DNA of 64,000 nucleotides from Posidonia oceanica. Lineage: Eukaryota > Streptophyta > Magnoliopsida > Alismatales > Posidoniaceae. Under the pieces are notes generated by a model. That model was not told the DNA's origin. It was given only the letters and a program-made list of their open reading frames with translations, and made no database searches. Where the stretch lies: positions 39,300,001 to 39,364,000 of the forward strand of contig JAZBRS010000049.1 of the NCBI GenBank assembly GCA_037176725.1, written 5' to 3'. Below are positions 45,755-58,013 of this stretch, piece after piece. Numbering within the stretch: position 1 is the first letter of the stretch; every line of letters starts with the position of its first letter. Made by a program: the position numbers and the translations under genes.

Positions 45755-46464
45755 CGTAGAGAGAACAGGCGGGCCCGAGCCCGTGCCTTCTTAGATGGGA
45801 GACAGATATGTGACAACATCGATATAGCAAGGGAAATTACTCACTACATCAAGGATACTAGGAGGAGTTCAAAAAACTTCTTTCATAGGCTTGAGTGGTC
45901 TTTTATCAAAGACGCATTGGGTGCTATGGGTCTCAACGAGCACTGTTTGCAGCTTATTCATGAGTGTATATCTACACCTACTTTCTCAGTCATCCATGAT
46001 GGCCAACCAAAAAGGGCATTTCAATTGCACCAGAGGGATACACCAGGGATGTCCCCTATCCCCTTTCTTCTTCATCGCAGCCATGGATGTTTTTTCTAGA
46101 ATGTTGAGTCAAGCACAACAACAACTCAAAGGAATCAAAGTTGCAAGAAACGCCCCAGTCATCCCATACCTATTATTTGCAAACGATATATTGATATTGC
46201 AAACTCCTTTTCTTCTACGTCTGGTCAACAAGTTAATTTTAGCAGATCTTTAATTTTCTTCAATTCCAGTTGCTCTGATATTGACAGGCAGCAAATTAAG
46301 CACCATCCGGGCATCAAAGACATGGATCCTTCTGATGTATTCCTGTATATCAAGTGAAGCTGCGCAAAAAGCCAACCTTTGGGGAATGATATCCAAAGCT
46401 GAGCGAAACTCCCAAGGATGGAAAGCTAAGCATCTCTCCTTAGCAGGCCGAAGCATCCTAATCT
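45755..46464 (+). pseudogene. LINE-C, left part: reverse transcriptase (plus strand)
   Basis: Non-LTR RT in broken frames: AFLDGRQICDNIDIAREITH, LEWSFIKDALGAMGL, TRGIHQGCPLSPFFF, the active box LLFANDIL (FADD changed to FAND), then GWKAKHLSLAGRSILI. The KIDLEKAYD segment that should precede LEWSF is missing. The reading is cut at SILI by the Mutator-like element and resumes at 59984 with HSLASI, so both parts belong to one LINE. Confidence 0.85.
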
Positions 46465-46840
46465 GGCTAATTTTTTAAAATAATATTTTTTTTAATAAAT
46501 TATTACAAAAGTAGACATACTCTTAAAATATTTTTAAAATTAGAAATTTGACAGGATTCAGGTAGGTTCCATGTGTTCACCTAGTCTGTCAGCTGTTTTT
46601 TTTTTATTATTGAATTCGGCAGCTATACTGTTGAATTCAGTTTAAAATGAATTCGGTTCTTTAACAGCCAAGTTCAGTTTAAGTTGATGTTACAGTGTCA
46701 TCGCTTGAATTCAGCAGTATTACTGCCGAATTCAGTGTAAAGATAGTTCGGCAATTTAATGGTCGAATTCAGTATAAATAGAATTCGGCAGTTTAACTGT
46801 CGATTTGAGTCTACACAGAATTCTGTCAGATAAAAAGAAA
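46465..46840. repeat. Left terminal inverted repeat of the MULE
   Basis: Pairs with 59610-59974 in inverted orientation. The inner half consists of repeated GAATTCRGY...AGTTTAA modules (38-bp-scale subrepeats). Confidence 0.8.
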
Positions 46841-47238
46841 AGAAGAGATCATAACAGATCAGAACATGCTGTTGTAAACTTAAACAACTTAAACAGACTA
46901 CATATGAAAGTTCTAGATCAGAACAACTTAAACAAATCAGTACAAACATTAAAGTTCCCATGTATAAACTTGTTTATCCAATCTTTGCCCAAGAACATAT
47001 CAGAATATGCTGAATATGTAAACTTAAACAGATATATACAACTTAAACTGAGATCAGAATTCAATGTAAGCTGTTGTTACAAATATATATATTCAAATCA
47101 AAGATATTCAATACATATTCAAATCAGTACAACCAACAACTTAAAGATATATATTCAAATCAAACTACAAATTAGTACAACCAACAACTTAAACATATAT
47201 ATTCAAATCAAAGATGTTCAATACATAAAAGCATCAAA
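46841..47238. other. MULE interior, AT-rich repeats
   Basis: Repeated 'atatattcaaatcaaa' and 'acaaccaacaacttaaa' motifs; no coding sequence recognised. Confidence 0.6.
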
Positions 47239-48341
47239 GAAATGCAGGTGGTCACTTTCTTTTTTTCTTTCCACCACGACTCTTTCCTCGACCACGACTA
47301 CGTTCACGTCCTTAGCTTGGTCCTACATCTATTTCTTGAGTTACGCCACATTTCTCATTGTCGGAGTTGAAGTTATCTTCATCGTCAAAGAAGATGTGTG
47401 TGTTAACTTTGAGGGGAATCTGTGTGATATCACTCTCTTCCTCCAGCTCATCATCTCCATACTCCTCTTCTACTTCTGCCTCCACATCTGCCTCAGGTGG
47501 AATATATGAGATACTGCTCGACACCCCTCCTTGGCTTAAACCTGTTTATGTGAAGGTGTAGTCGTAGTCAAAGAAGATGTGTGTGTCAACTTGGAGGGGA
47601 ATCTGTGTGATATCACCCTCTCCTTCCAACTCATCATCTCCATACTCCTCTTCTGCTTCTGCCTCCACATCTGCCTCAGGTGGAATATATGAGATGCTGC
47701 TCGACACCCCTCAATGGCTTAAATGTAGGTGGCCACTTTCTTTTCTTCTTTCCACCACTACCCTTTCCTCGACCACGTCCACGTCCTAGACTTGGTCCTA
47801 CATTCAATTCTTAAGTTACGCCACCTTCCTCATTGTCGGAGTTAGAGTTATCTTCATCGTCAAAGAAGATGTGTATGTTAATTTGGAGGGGAATCTGTGT
47901 GATATCACCCTCTCCCTCCAGCTCATCATCTCCATACTCCTCTTCTACTTCTGCCTCCACATCTGCCTTAGGTGGAATATATGAGATGCTGCTCAACACC
48001 CCTCAATGGCTTAAATGCAGGTGGCCACTTTCTTTTCTTCTTTCCACCACGACCTTTCCTCGACCACGACCACGTCCACGTCCTTGGCTTGGTCCTACAT
48101 CCATTTCTTAAGTTACGCCACCTTCCTCATTGTCGGAGTTGGAGTTATCTTCATCGTCAAAGAAGATGTGTGTGTTAACTTGGAGGAGAATCTGTGTGAT
48201 ATCACCCTCTCCCTCCAGCTCATCATCTCCATACTCCTCTTCTGCTTCTGCCTCCACATCTGCCTCAGGTGGAATATATGAGATGCTGCTCGACACCCCT
48301 CCTTGGCTTAAACCTGTTTATGTGAAGGAGTAGTCGTAGTG
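47239..48341 (-). repeat. ~290-bp tandem repeats encoding an acidic plus Gly/Arg/Lys-rich tail
   Basis: There are three near-complete units (about 47239-47565, 47721-48010, 48011-48341) and one partial (47566-47720). On the minus strand each reads an acidic stretch (SYIPPEADVEAEVEEEYGDD, then FFDDEDN-S-SDNEEGG) followed by GRGRGRGKGRGGKKK-type sequence. They lie downstream of the plant mobile domain and look like its multiplied C-terminal tail. Frames differ between units. Confidence 0.8.
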
Positions 48342-48559
48342 TTGGGAGATATGCAAATCAGTAAAGCAGTCTAATATTTTTTGATGCATGCCCGTAGATC
48401 TTTGCTTCACATTTGGATCATGACTGTAAGTCTGCATTATATCCTTCACATATTGACGAATATCATACATAGTATGGATCTATATTGGAAAAATTATTCA
48501 TATAAGTATGAAAATTAAATTTTCCTCTAAGTGCAAAAAATGTTAACAAAACTAAATTT

Positions 48560-50023
48560 TACCAATCGTCTCTCAACACGGCCATAAGGACGGTAGGTAA
48601 TATCTGACGGTGAAGGTCTGTTAATCATCCACCGACGTGTAATGTTCAAATACCAAACCATGTATGCTCTCGTGGTCTCCTCTGGATCATTTGATAGGTC
48701 CTCTCTCTGAGTCTATATATGATTTCGTCTATTTTCCCAGTCGATGATATAATGTCTCTGCTTGTGAGACCAATTAATATCTGGTCTTCCTTGTGCTGTT
48801 CGAATTTGGACAATCAACTTGTTATTGGGTATGTGCTGCAAGAGACCGAACTGTCGCATAACCCTGTCTGGAATGTATCTTGCCACACACTCAAAGCATG
48901 TAATCCAGGTTTGAGCAAGTCACATGTCAAACCCATCTCTACAGATGTCTGGCAAAGAATCCACGAGCACCTGGTCGTATGGCTGCCATATCACCTGTTA
49001 TAAACAAAATATCTAGTATTAAATTGAATATCAATAACACAAATACAAATGAATTAAAGGTAATATACTTTATCAATTTGTACTTGATCAGCTTGTTGCA
49101 TGTCGAACTCATTTCTGTAGAAATCAAGCTGATGTGACTTGACATTCCTCTTCCAAGTGCGTGGCACAAGTCATCTGCACCCTAAAGGAGCCAAAGGATT
49201 TGCAGGAGCATATGCCATTAACCTTGTAGGTCTTCCAACATGAACGTGCCCCGATGCCTATATTTGTTGAAATTATAAATAATTGCATCAATATAAGTAA
49301 CATAATCATAGTAACTAATTAAACTTTTCATACCTATAGAAGTGTCAAAAATCTAGAAAGTTGATTACAATGAGTTTGAGCAGCATCATCTAGCGAAACA
49401 TATAGACGGGCCAAAGCTGTAGTCCCCCATGCATACTGGCTACAAGTGTGAAAGTTTTGGATGAAGGACAAATACTTCAAGTGGACTTTGTTTCCAGTCT
49501 TGTTAGCAAGAACACTACAGCCTAAGTGATATAAAATTCAAGCATGAGCAGTAGTTGCAATTTGGAACTCAGTGGCATACTCAGGTACATGAAAGAATGT
49601 CTCTCTCAACCATTTCAACTTGACATAACCTTGATTTTCAAGATCAGCAGGAATCACACCAAAAGCAGCAAAACACTCTTGTTGCCAATCTTTGCCCAAA
49701 TATGTACAAACTGTTCGTCCATCTACTCGAAGTCCAGAAATGATGGCGACATCCATCATAGTAACAATCATCTTGCCGTGGCGTAGGTGGAAAGTATGTG
49801 TCTCAGGTCGCCATCTCTCCACAAGCGCAGTAAGAAGTGAATGGTCCAACTGTACATGACACAAACGACTCACTGTATCGAAACCTGCATCTATTAAATG
49901 TTGACGAACACCTTCGTGTGTCATTGTCCATCCATTTACGTCTTGTCCATGCTCTATACACTTTATTAATCTTGGATTATCCTGCATAAAAAAAAAGTTC
50001 AATACTTTATAAAAACAGACCAA
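48560..50023 (-). pseudogene. Plant mobile domain (PMD) part of the MULE protein, broken
   Basis: On the minus strand: NPRLIKCIEHGQDVNGWTMT, DHSLLTALVERWRPETHTFH, MIVTMMDVAIISGLRVDGR, YVKLKWLRETFF, then after a stop ILYHLGCSVLANKTGNKVHL. Further on come VGRPTRLMAYAP, VIWQPYDQVLVDSLPDIC and IPDRVMRQFGLLQHIP, the usual order of the PMD (long form of the protein phosphatase 7-like/MAIN family). It is interrupted by in-frame stops (including Trp to stop in the RWLVPRTWK-like segment) and by probable introns. PMD domains are known from host MAIN/MAIL genes and from MULE and gypsy transposons. Confidence 0.8.
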
Positions 50024-50397
50024 TCTGGAAAATAAAATGAGACAATTTCATTTAACATGATAGTTCTCCTACTTTATGAAAATAGACTCTTAATCATGCG
50101 GCCCATTTATGTAAGATAATAAGAAAAATGAATTACATTAAAATAACTTACCATATGTGAATTAATCAGTGATGACCAATGACTCTCCTGAAGTGTAAGA
50201 ACTGAAGAATCAACTGGACCGGAGAGCAAATCCTGCGAGGCTATCTGTATTTCAAAATTTTCATGAGTTAGCACTCCATTTAACAAAATAAACCAGAAAA
50301 ATTGAAACAACTTACATATCAATTAACATCATCATTTAAATAAAATATTTATATGAGTTAACATAATCAATTAAATCTACATTATTATTTAACTTAC

Positions 50398-52141
50398 CTA
50401 TTTACTTGGACAGGTTGACCTATTGTGTCCAAGTTCCTTATATATACCATATCTCACTCTTCTACCACTGTTTTCATCCATTTCATTTTTGATTCTTGTG
50501 GACTTTGGTCTACCATATTTACGTATTTTTGTTGGAGGTAACATGTAAGGAGACACTCGCTTTGGCCAATATCTTTTGCCAGGGATTGGATGAAAAACAG
50601 GAGTATAAGCTTCCCTATAAGCTGAGCTCTGAAAATGTCTATCCACCAAGGAAGCAGTATGAATGTTTGCATAATTTTGAGAACAAATAGCAAGAACATG
50701 TGAACAAGGTACTCTTCGTAGTTGCATATATGCACAACTACATGTTGTTTCCTCCCTATTCAAGTATATCTCATAATTGTTACCATGTGCAGATGTTACT
50801 TGGTAAACATGACCTTGATACGCTTCAACCCATAGGTATCTTGCATTTTCAGTAGCTTTTTGAAGTATCTCTTCTACTTTTGGTGTAAAGAAGGTGTGCA
50901 TTTGGAGACAATCTTTACGTCTTTTTACAAAAAACTTGTTTAGACGCAAAAATGTCATAAGAACTAATGCAGTGACGGAAAGACCGCAAGCACCCCTCAA
51001 GATATTGTTGAAACTTTCTGACATGTTTGTTGTCATAATGCCATATCTCCTTCCATTATCAAATGCAAGGGTCCAATAACTTGGATGTTCTTATTCTATT
51101 ATCCACTTATAGCCATTAGGATAAGATTTCTTGATTTCCTCAAGTTTTTTGTAGAACTTAGTCATATTGCCTTCCGCTTCTAACTTATAAAATTTCTCAA
51201 GTAACTTAGGTTCTTTGTGTGCTCTAGCCAAATTTGCTCTCATAGGATGTAGACAATGATGATGTACGTGTTCCAACTCTGGAGGAAATTGTTCTCGCAC
51301 AATTGTAGCTAAACCCGTGAACCGATCACTGATGATACACAATCCCGTTCGATTTGTTACAAGATTTACAATTCGATTTAGAAACCAAGCCCAAGCATTT
51401 ATTCTTTCCTTCTCCACAATTGCAAAAGCTAGTGGAAATAGACCATTGTTTGTATTACAACTTTTAGCAATAAGTAGTGATCCCTGATATTTTCCATATA
51501 AATGTGTGCCATCTATGGAAATGACGGGCCTACAACTAAGAAATCCAGCAATTGAAGCGCCGAAAGCCCAAAAGACACGGCGAAAACGTTCAACACCAAG
51601 TGTCTAGTGGTCAGATGCAAAATCTACCACTGTTTCTGGATTAGATGCTTGTAAAACACTCATGAATCATCTTAGATCAGCAAACGATTCTTCCTCTCCG
51701 CCATATATGATTCTCAATGCTTTCATTCTTGCATGCCATGCCTTCTGGTAAGTAATGTCAATCATTTTTCCAGTCTTCACCCTTTCCATAATTTCTACTG
51801 GAGTAACATTTATTCTCATTTTCACTGATGGAAGTATTAGCTTGCAAATAAATGTCGAACTGCATTGTCTATGAGTAGATAATAAGTTTGGATTGCTACA
51901 AGTGTGGTTTGAGGTATAACTCTTGACTTTGAAGAAAGACTTTCCCTTAGACACAGATGCATGTAATCTCCATGGACAACCATCTTGTATACACTTCACT
52001 GTATACTTGCTCTTTGAGGATGTAACTATTGTGTACTGCACAAAATGATTCATGTGCCATGCTTGTAATGCATGTACTAAATCTTCTTTGGTGGGAAAAT
52101 TTTTGTCAGGCCAATAAACATGACCTACATTAGCTGGTACA
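50398..52141 (-). pseudogene. MULE transposase: MuDR DNA-binding, catalytic and SWIM regions
   Basis: Read on the minus strand from 52141: HVYWPDKNFPTKEDLVHALQ and CPWRLHASVS (MuDR zinc-binding DBD, about 51930-52100). The catalytic part has ISIDGTHLYGKYQGSLLIA (first Asp), CIISDRFTGL (second Asp), and HCLHPMRANLA. Then come MSESFNNILRG, the SWIM finger CSCAYMQLRRVPCSHVLAIC, and a C-terminal knuckle whose first cysteines are altered (RYGIYKELGHNRSTCP). Stops at about 51664, 51605 and 51094 interrupt it. The frame upstream of 52141 continues at 58013 beyond the inserted LTR. Confidence 0.88.
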
Positions 52142-55100
52142 TGTTGACACCCCATTTTGACAGGCTTGAATCAGTTGGAGTTCTTTGGTGACTTCTGGAT
52201 CCAAACCTAGGTCAAACCACACCTTTCCTTTTCATCTTACTCTTCAAAACAAGCCCAAACTTGACCTAAACTTACACCCCTTTCTCTAACCCAAAACTAC
52301 CCAAAAATCATAGGAAAATCCACCATTTCCAACTTAGCAAACCTACCCAAACACTTAGAAATTTCCAACCCAAAACCACTCCCAAAAATCCTAGAAAACC
52401 TAGGTAAAACTATCCTTTTTCTATACCTCAAAATCCTTCCAAAACCTTCTCAAAACCAAACCAAAACACTAGGAACAAAACTAGAGACCCTAGGCTACAC
52501 ATTCCCCAATTTTCATCCCTTTTCAAAACCTCTAAACCCTCATTTTATCCAAATTATCCTTTTCTCTCTACTGGATTATTCTTTTCTCTCTCCTCTCTCT
52601 CTCCTGATTATCCTCCTTCTTTTCACCCCATTTTCTCCCTCTTTCTTGCCTGGCTGTGGGCCCCCCTTGTGCTTCTATCTCTTCTTAACCTTATTCCTAT
52701 TTTTATCTTATTTTTAGCATTTTCCTTGACCTCCAAAAAATTATTTTCTTTCAGCTCCTCTCTTTCCTATTTATTCCTCCATTTCTCCCTTTTCCTCTTC
52801 TTTCTAATTTCCTCTTCTTTTTTCTTACTAAATCCCTGAAAATCCTTAAAAACCCTCTAAAACTCTAAAACAGAAGGAAAGCAAACTAAAACCCTAAAAT
52901 AAATAATTAAAAACATTAAACAAACAATTGAAAACCAAAACCTAATTAAATCTAGCTAAAATGGAAAATCAAGAGTGCAACTTAAAAAATGTAAAACAAA
53001 CCAAAAGAAAATGCTGTAAAATCAAGGAAAAAACCAAAATGTAACCAAAACAAGCCAAAGTAAAAACCCAACTAAAAAACAATCAAAAATAATTTCCAAA
53101 AAGAAAAGAAAACAATTAAAAAATGCCAAGACAACTAATTAAGAAAAAGAGAGACCTAACTTAACAAATCTAAAAAGAACAATTCAAAGACTTAATTAAA
53201 AAATAAAAACAAACAATCAAGAATCCAAAAATACTTAATTAAAAACTTAACAAGAGAACCTTAATTAAATTAATATATTAAAAGAACTTAACAAACAAAA
53301 ATCAAAAGCAAATCAAAAAAAGACTTAAGGAAAAAAGGCCAAAATTAAAAATCTAAAACTCACTCTAATTGATTTAAAAACAAACTTTAAAAAGCCTAAT
53401 TAACATCCCAAATACTTAACAAGAAAAACATAATTAAAAAACAACTTAAAAGACTTAACAAACATTTAATCAAAATAAAAAACAAATCAAAATAAACAAA
53501 ACCCTAAAAACCCTAATCAAGACTAAATCTCTCTAAACCTAATCAATTAACCAAAAAAACAATCATTAAAAACTTAATCAAGGTCCTAACTTAAAACACA
53601 ATCATTTTAATAACTTTATCTATTTTTATTTTATTTTTATTTAATTTATTTCTCTTCTTTCTCTTCCTCCTTTCTTTCTCCCTTTCTTTCTATTCTTTTT
53701 TTTTTTTCTCTCCTGTTGGGCCCGGTTCGGCCCGCTCTTCCCTTCCTACATTCTTTCTTTTTTCTTTCTTTTTTTACTCCACACACAGCCCAGCCCACGC
53801 CATCTTCTTCCTCCTCTTCCCTCATTCTTATTCTTCTTCCTCCACAGTTCCTCTCCCACCAGCATCTCCCTCTCCTCTTTAAATTTGATTTCTCTCTTCC
53901 CTCTCGATCCCATCGACCAATAGCTCACCTCCACCTCTCTCGCGTCTCAGCAGGATCTCCGGGGGCATTCAGTGCGCGTCGCCTCCGGTCGTCCTCATTG
54001 CTGACAGTTGCTGCTCCCGCCGGTGGAATTCGAATTCCACTGCGCGCGTCCCGTCCTCCTCAGCTGCTTAAAGACTCTAGCCTTCACCTCTTCTTCTGCC
54101 TTGGATCATCCGAGAGAGAACAAGCAATCCAGAGAGCATCCAGCACCCAATTCCCCTCATTCTTCCTCTGAAAAAATCAGCACTTCTTCCTCTCCTTCCC
54201 TTCCACCTGAAACCAGACCGTCCAGCCCTTCAAACTACCCCAGATTCATCCCCCAATCTCGGCCAAACAACCACAACTTTAGCCCACCATTCCGTAGCCA
54301 ATACACCCCTGAAACCTCCCCCCAATTCCACCTGAACCAACCCAGAACCCAACTCTCATATCCTCAAAAATTCCCGACACTACCGAGCTCCAAATCCACC
54401 CAAACTTCAGCATCCTACTCCCCAGAATGCCACCATCTCAGACCACCAGGCCTCCAGCCTTCTCCCCCTTTACAGCTCGATTACTCCACCACAAACACCT
54501 GCGGCCAATTTCACCAGAAATCCACCCAACGACCTATCTTCCTCTCCAGTCCATCACCAACCCTTCCAAGCATCCACACACCTTCACCAGACCCCCAGAA
54601 GCTCGCTTGAGCCCTCCAACTGATCCAGAGGACAGTACATCACCACCCCCACCTCCGGCCATCTTCTGTGAACCCACAGAAGTGAATCTCTGCTCCGGTC
54701 TGCGAAGCTTCGTTCTAGGGATCTAGTGAGCTCCGGAAGACTTCACTAAGTCGATCGCACCGCTCCTGAGTCGTCAACAGCACTTGCAGCGACCAGATGA
54801 TCACCGCCGGCAAGCTCCGAATCGCCTGACGTTGGGGGAGCATCTCAGCCAGCAGAACAGGTACCGCTTCTTCCCTTTAGGTTAGCTTTCGTTCCAGCAT
54901 GCTTTTCCGGCCCTTAGTTCTAGGTTCTACCCCCTCCTGCTCTGAGTCGTCGTCGCCGGCGACTCCTTCTTCTCCGGCGAGCTCTGAGCTTGGATCGCCG
55001 CTCCAGCTGCAGAACCAGTCGCCGATCATCCCCTAAAAACCGCACGACCTCCAGGAGTGCTCCGGTGGCCTCAGAATGCCACGACGTCACCGCTCCCGTC

Positions 55101-55759
55101 TGCTCCACCTCCGAACAACTCTACAGACCTCCGGCGTCTTCTCCGGCCTGCTCCGAGCCCCGCCGCTGCTCCCCGACGCAGCCCAGACCTCCGCTGAGCT
55201 CTGGAGAGCATCGCCAACCGTCCCGCGCGTCCCCAGCACCCCTCCTCCGCTCGCGACGGCCACTGGTAGCACTGTGCTACAATGGTCATCGTTCTGTGGA
55301 TTACTGTGCATTTATTTTTTCTGTTGCTTACCTATTTTATCAAAAATTGCATTTCTAGTTCCTGTTTTCATTTTATTGCATTCTGGTCCTGTTTCTGTTT
55401 ATCATTCATTTAATTTCGTATGTAAATCATATGATATTGCATGAAAAGTTCAAAAAATCAATTAATTGCATGTTAGTCCCCCTACAGTGCTTCTCTTCAG
55501 TATTTTGTTTAAGTTCTGGCCCTCTAGCTTTCTATTATTGCATGTTAGTCCTTCAGTAGTTAATCTAATTCAATGTTTTAATTTTACCTTGATAAATTAC
55601 ATTTTTAGTTCCTGTTGCTTTTCTTATTTGCAGTTTAATCCTCTGACCTGTTAACTTAGGTTTTATTTTTCAATTTTCCTTACTGCATTGCATCATGTCC
55701 CCCATATTTTCTGATTTTTGCATATAGGTCCTTCATCAATGCACAGCATACATTTAAAT

Positions 55760-56200
55760 GCATATTTTACTTATAAAATTGCATTTTTCACCCTGCATGA
55801 TTTAAAAATTGCACATAGGTCCTCTGCATGCTTATAAAAATCATTTGAATGCATATTTTGCTTGTAAAATTGCATTTTAGACGCTACATGATTTAAAAAT
55901 TGCATATAGGTCCTCTGTTTGCATTCCCAGACCACTCAGACTCCTATTTTGCTGGAAAAATTGCATTTTAAACCCTGTTGATTTCAAAATTGCATGCCAA
56001 TTTACCATATGATTTCAAAACTTGTCCTGATGCATGATTACCTTGTAAAATTGCATTTTGAACCCTGCATTTTGCAAAATTGCATTCAGACCCTCCTTTT
56101 TCAAAAAACTTTGTATAAGAGCCCCCAGCTCTTCAAAACCCTTGCATTTAGACCCCTACTTTTTCAAAAATTGCATATAAAGTCCTAGTTTTCTGAAAAA
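55760..56200. repeat. Degenerate ~85-bp tandem repeats in the LTR
   Basis: Recurring AAAATTGCATTTT...CCCTGCATGATTTAAAAATT followed by GCATATAGGTCCTCTG, at least three copies between 55765 and 56060, with shorter echoes on both sides. Confidence 0.8.
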
Positions 56201-56973
56201 TCATCCCTAAGTCTTTTCTTGCATTTTGCATGCATTGCATTCATGCAATCTTGCATTTGGCATTCCTTGCACACACTTAAGTATTCTTAGCTCCCATTTA
56301 CATAGGAGGACCTGCTGTGTACACCCCTAGGAACCCCCTGTACACCTAAATTCATTCTTCTCCTCTGTTCTGGCTCCTCTGCTTTGAAGTTGGGACATCT
56401 TCAGATCCAGTCATTGGATCTTCTCAACTAAGCTACCTGGACGACCCCGGCGGAGCACTCTTCAGCATGGACCAATTAGATTTCAGATTAGGCTTTAGAT
56501 TTCCAAGGTAAGTCATCTTGAACCCTTGCACAGCATTCATTTGCACGCCATTTGCATTCCTTGCATTGTTTTTGCTTTCTGGTTTCTCGAACATGTAGAA
56601 TAGGACTTCCTCTTCTTATCCATCAACTCTGCTCCCTCTTTTCTCGTACTCCCAGTGCTTTGTGTCGCGTTTCCTCTGGATTCCTCACTAATTGTGACTT
56701 TCTTCCCCCTTTCCCACGATCCGATCGCATCGCGAGCTTTTGGTAGCGTGCGAGACACATCGTGGAACATTTTGGTGGGAAACAGTTACAAAACAGTGGT
56801 AATCCTTCCACTTGCTTCCCTTCTCCTTTGTAGGTCTTCACACCTACTTTGCGTGGTCTTTAAACAACGCTCGTTCTCACACTTGCGCTGTTTACTTCCC
56901 CTTTGTTTCTCCTGCCATTTTTCTTTGCATTTGCATCTACATGGTTTTACCAATGCTTTATTTCGCTTGCTTT

Positions 56974-57352
56974 GGCACCGTTTTGCGTGTCCGCTTTGCT
57001 TTTGGCACCATTTTGCGTGTCCGCTCTGTTTTTGGCACTGTTTTGCGTGTCTGCCCTGTTTTAGCACTGTTTTGCGTGTCCGCTCTGTTTTTGACACCGT
57101 TTTGCGTGCCGACTCTGTTTTTTGCGCCGTTTTGCGCGCCGCTTTGTTTCTTGCATCGTTTTGCATGCCCCTTTATTTTCTTGTACCGTTTTGCGTGCTG
57201 GCTTTGTTTTCTCGCACCGTTTTGCGTGTCGCTTTGTTTTCTGCATCGTTTTGCGTGCCATTATTGTTTCTCGCACCGTTTTGCGTGCTCGCTTTGCTTT
57301 CTCGCACCGTTTCGCATGCTGCTTCTCGTTTCTCGCATTGTTTTGTGTGTTT
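56974..57352. repeat. ~30-bp tandem array in the LTR, about 13 copies
   Basis: The unit CACCGTTTTGCGTG plus a C/T-rich spacer (CCGCTTTGTTTTT-like) recurs with spacing of 28-33 bp. Copies differ at several positions. It is long open in several frames on both strands only because the unit lacks stop codons. Confidence 0.9.
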
Positions 57353-57881
57353 TACGTCATTTTCTCTTACATGTCGCCTGTATTGCTTGGTTTTACCGCC
57401 GTTTTGCTTTTCCGTTTGCATTTGCATATAGGGCAGTGATGCTTACTGCCTGGAGTTCTCACGAGCCTGGTTTCGCCCGGTTCGGAAAACAGACAGCGCT
57501 GCTGAGCACTTAGACAGCACGTTTACTTCCTTGCATTGCATCCCACCACTTAGAGCACACCTATGAGCATTTATTTAGGCATTCATTGGCATTTAGGCAT
57601 TCAAATCTGCATTTCCCTGCGTATGTGAGCGTAAGCCTAGAAAGACCGATTCTCGGGTGTGTCGGGGGTGCCTAACATCTTCCCCGCACGTAACAGGAGT
57701 CCTTGCCCAGTCTTTTGGCCCGTAATGACTATATTGCCCTTGTCCTAGGCATGAGTCATATCACTTGCATTCATTTGCATTTGTTTTCTTTTGCATTGCT
57801 TTGCATTGCATCATTTGCTTGGTTTTGCGTGTTAACTCACTCATTTCCCCTGGTTTTCCTTGTCTCCCGATAATAGACACG

Positions 57882-57893
57882 GTGGCGACTCTG
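57882..57893 (+). promoter_or_regulatory. PBS-like motif inside the LTR
   Basis: GGTGGCGACTCT resembles primer sites of some plant gypsy elements, but the target duplication puts the true end at 58013, so here it lies inside the LTR. Confidence 0.4.
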
Positions 57894-58013
57894 AATTGTC
57901 TTATCTTCTTCTTTTCTTATCTTTTCTCCTCTATTTTAAGTGTTTTCGAGTCGAGCCCTCCTTCTCGGACATAGCCGCTAATAGTAAACCTGATTCTGAT
58001 TGGGATTACTACA

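Noticed and set aside
53716..54726. Ser/Pro-rich open frames as protein genes
   Set aside because: They lie in the C-rich zone of the 5.87-kb LTR; composition alone removes stop codons, and no domain is seen.
56655..57513. Long Cys/Phe/Ala-rich frames on both strands
   Set aside because: They are products of the stop-free ~30-bp tandem array, open in several frames at once.
57880..58013. TGGCGACTC as a primer binding site marking the LTR end at 57880
   Set aside because: The GTACA duplications and restored MULE frame put the end at 58013.
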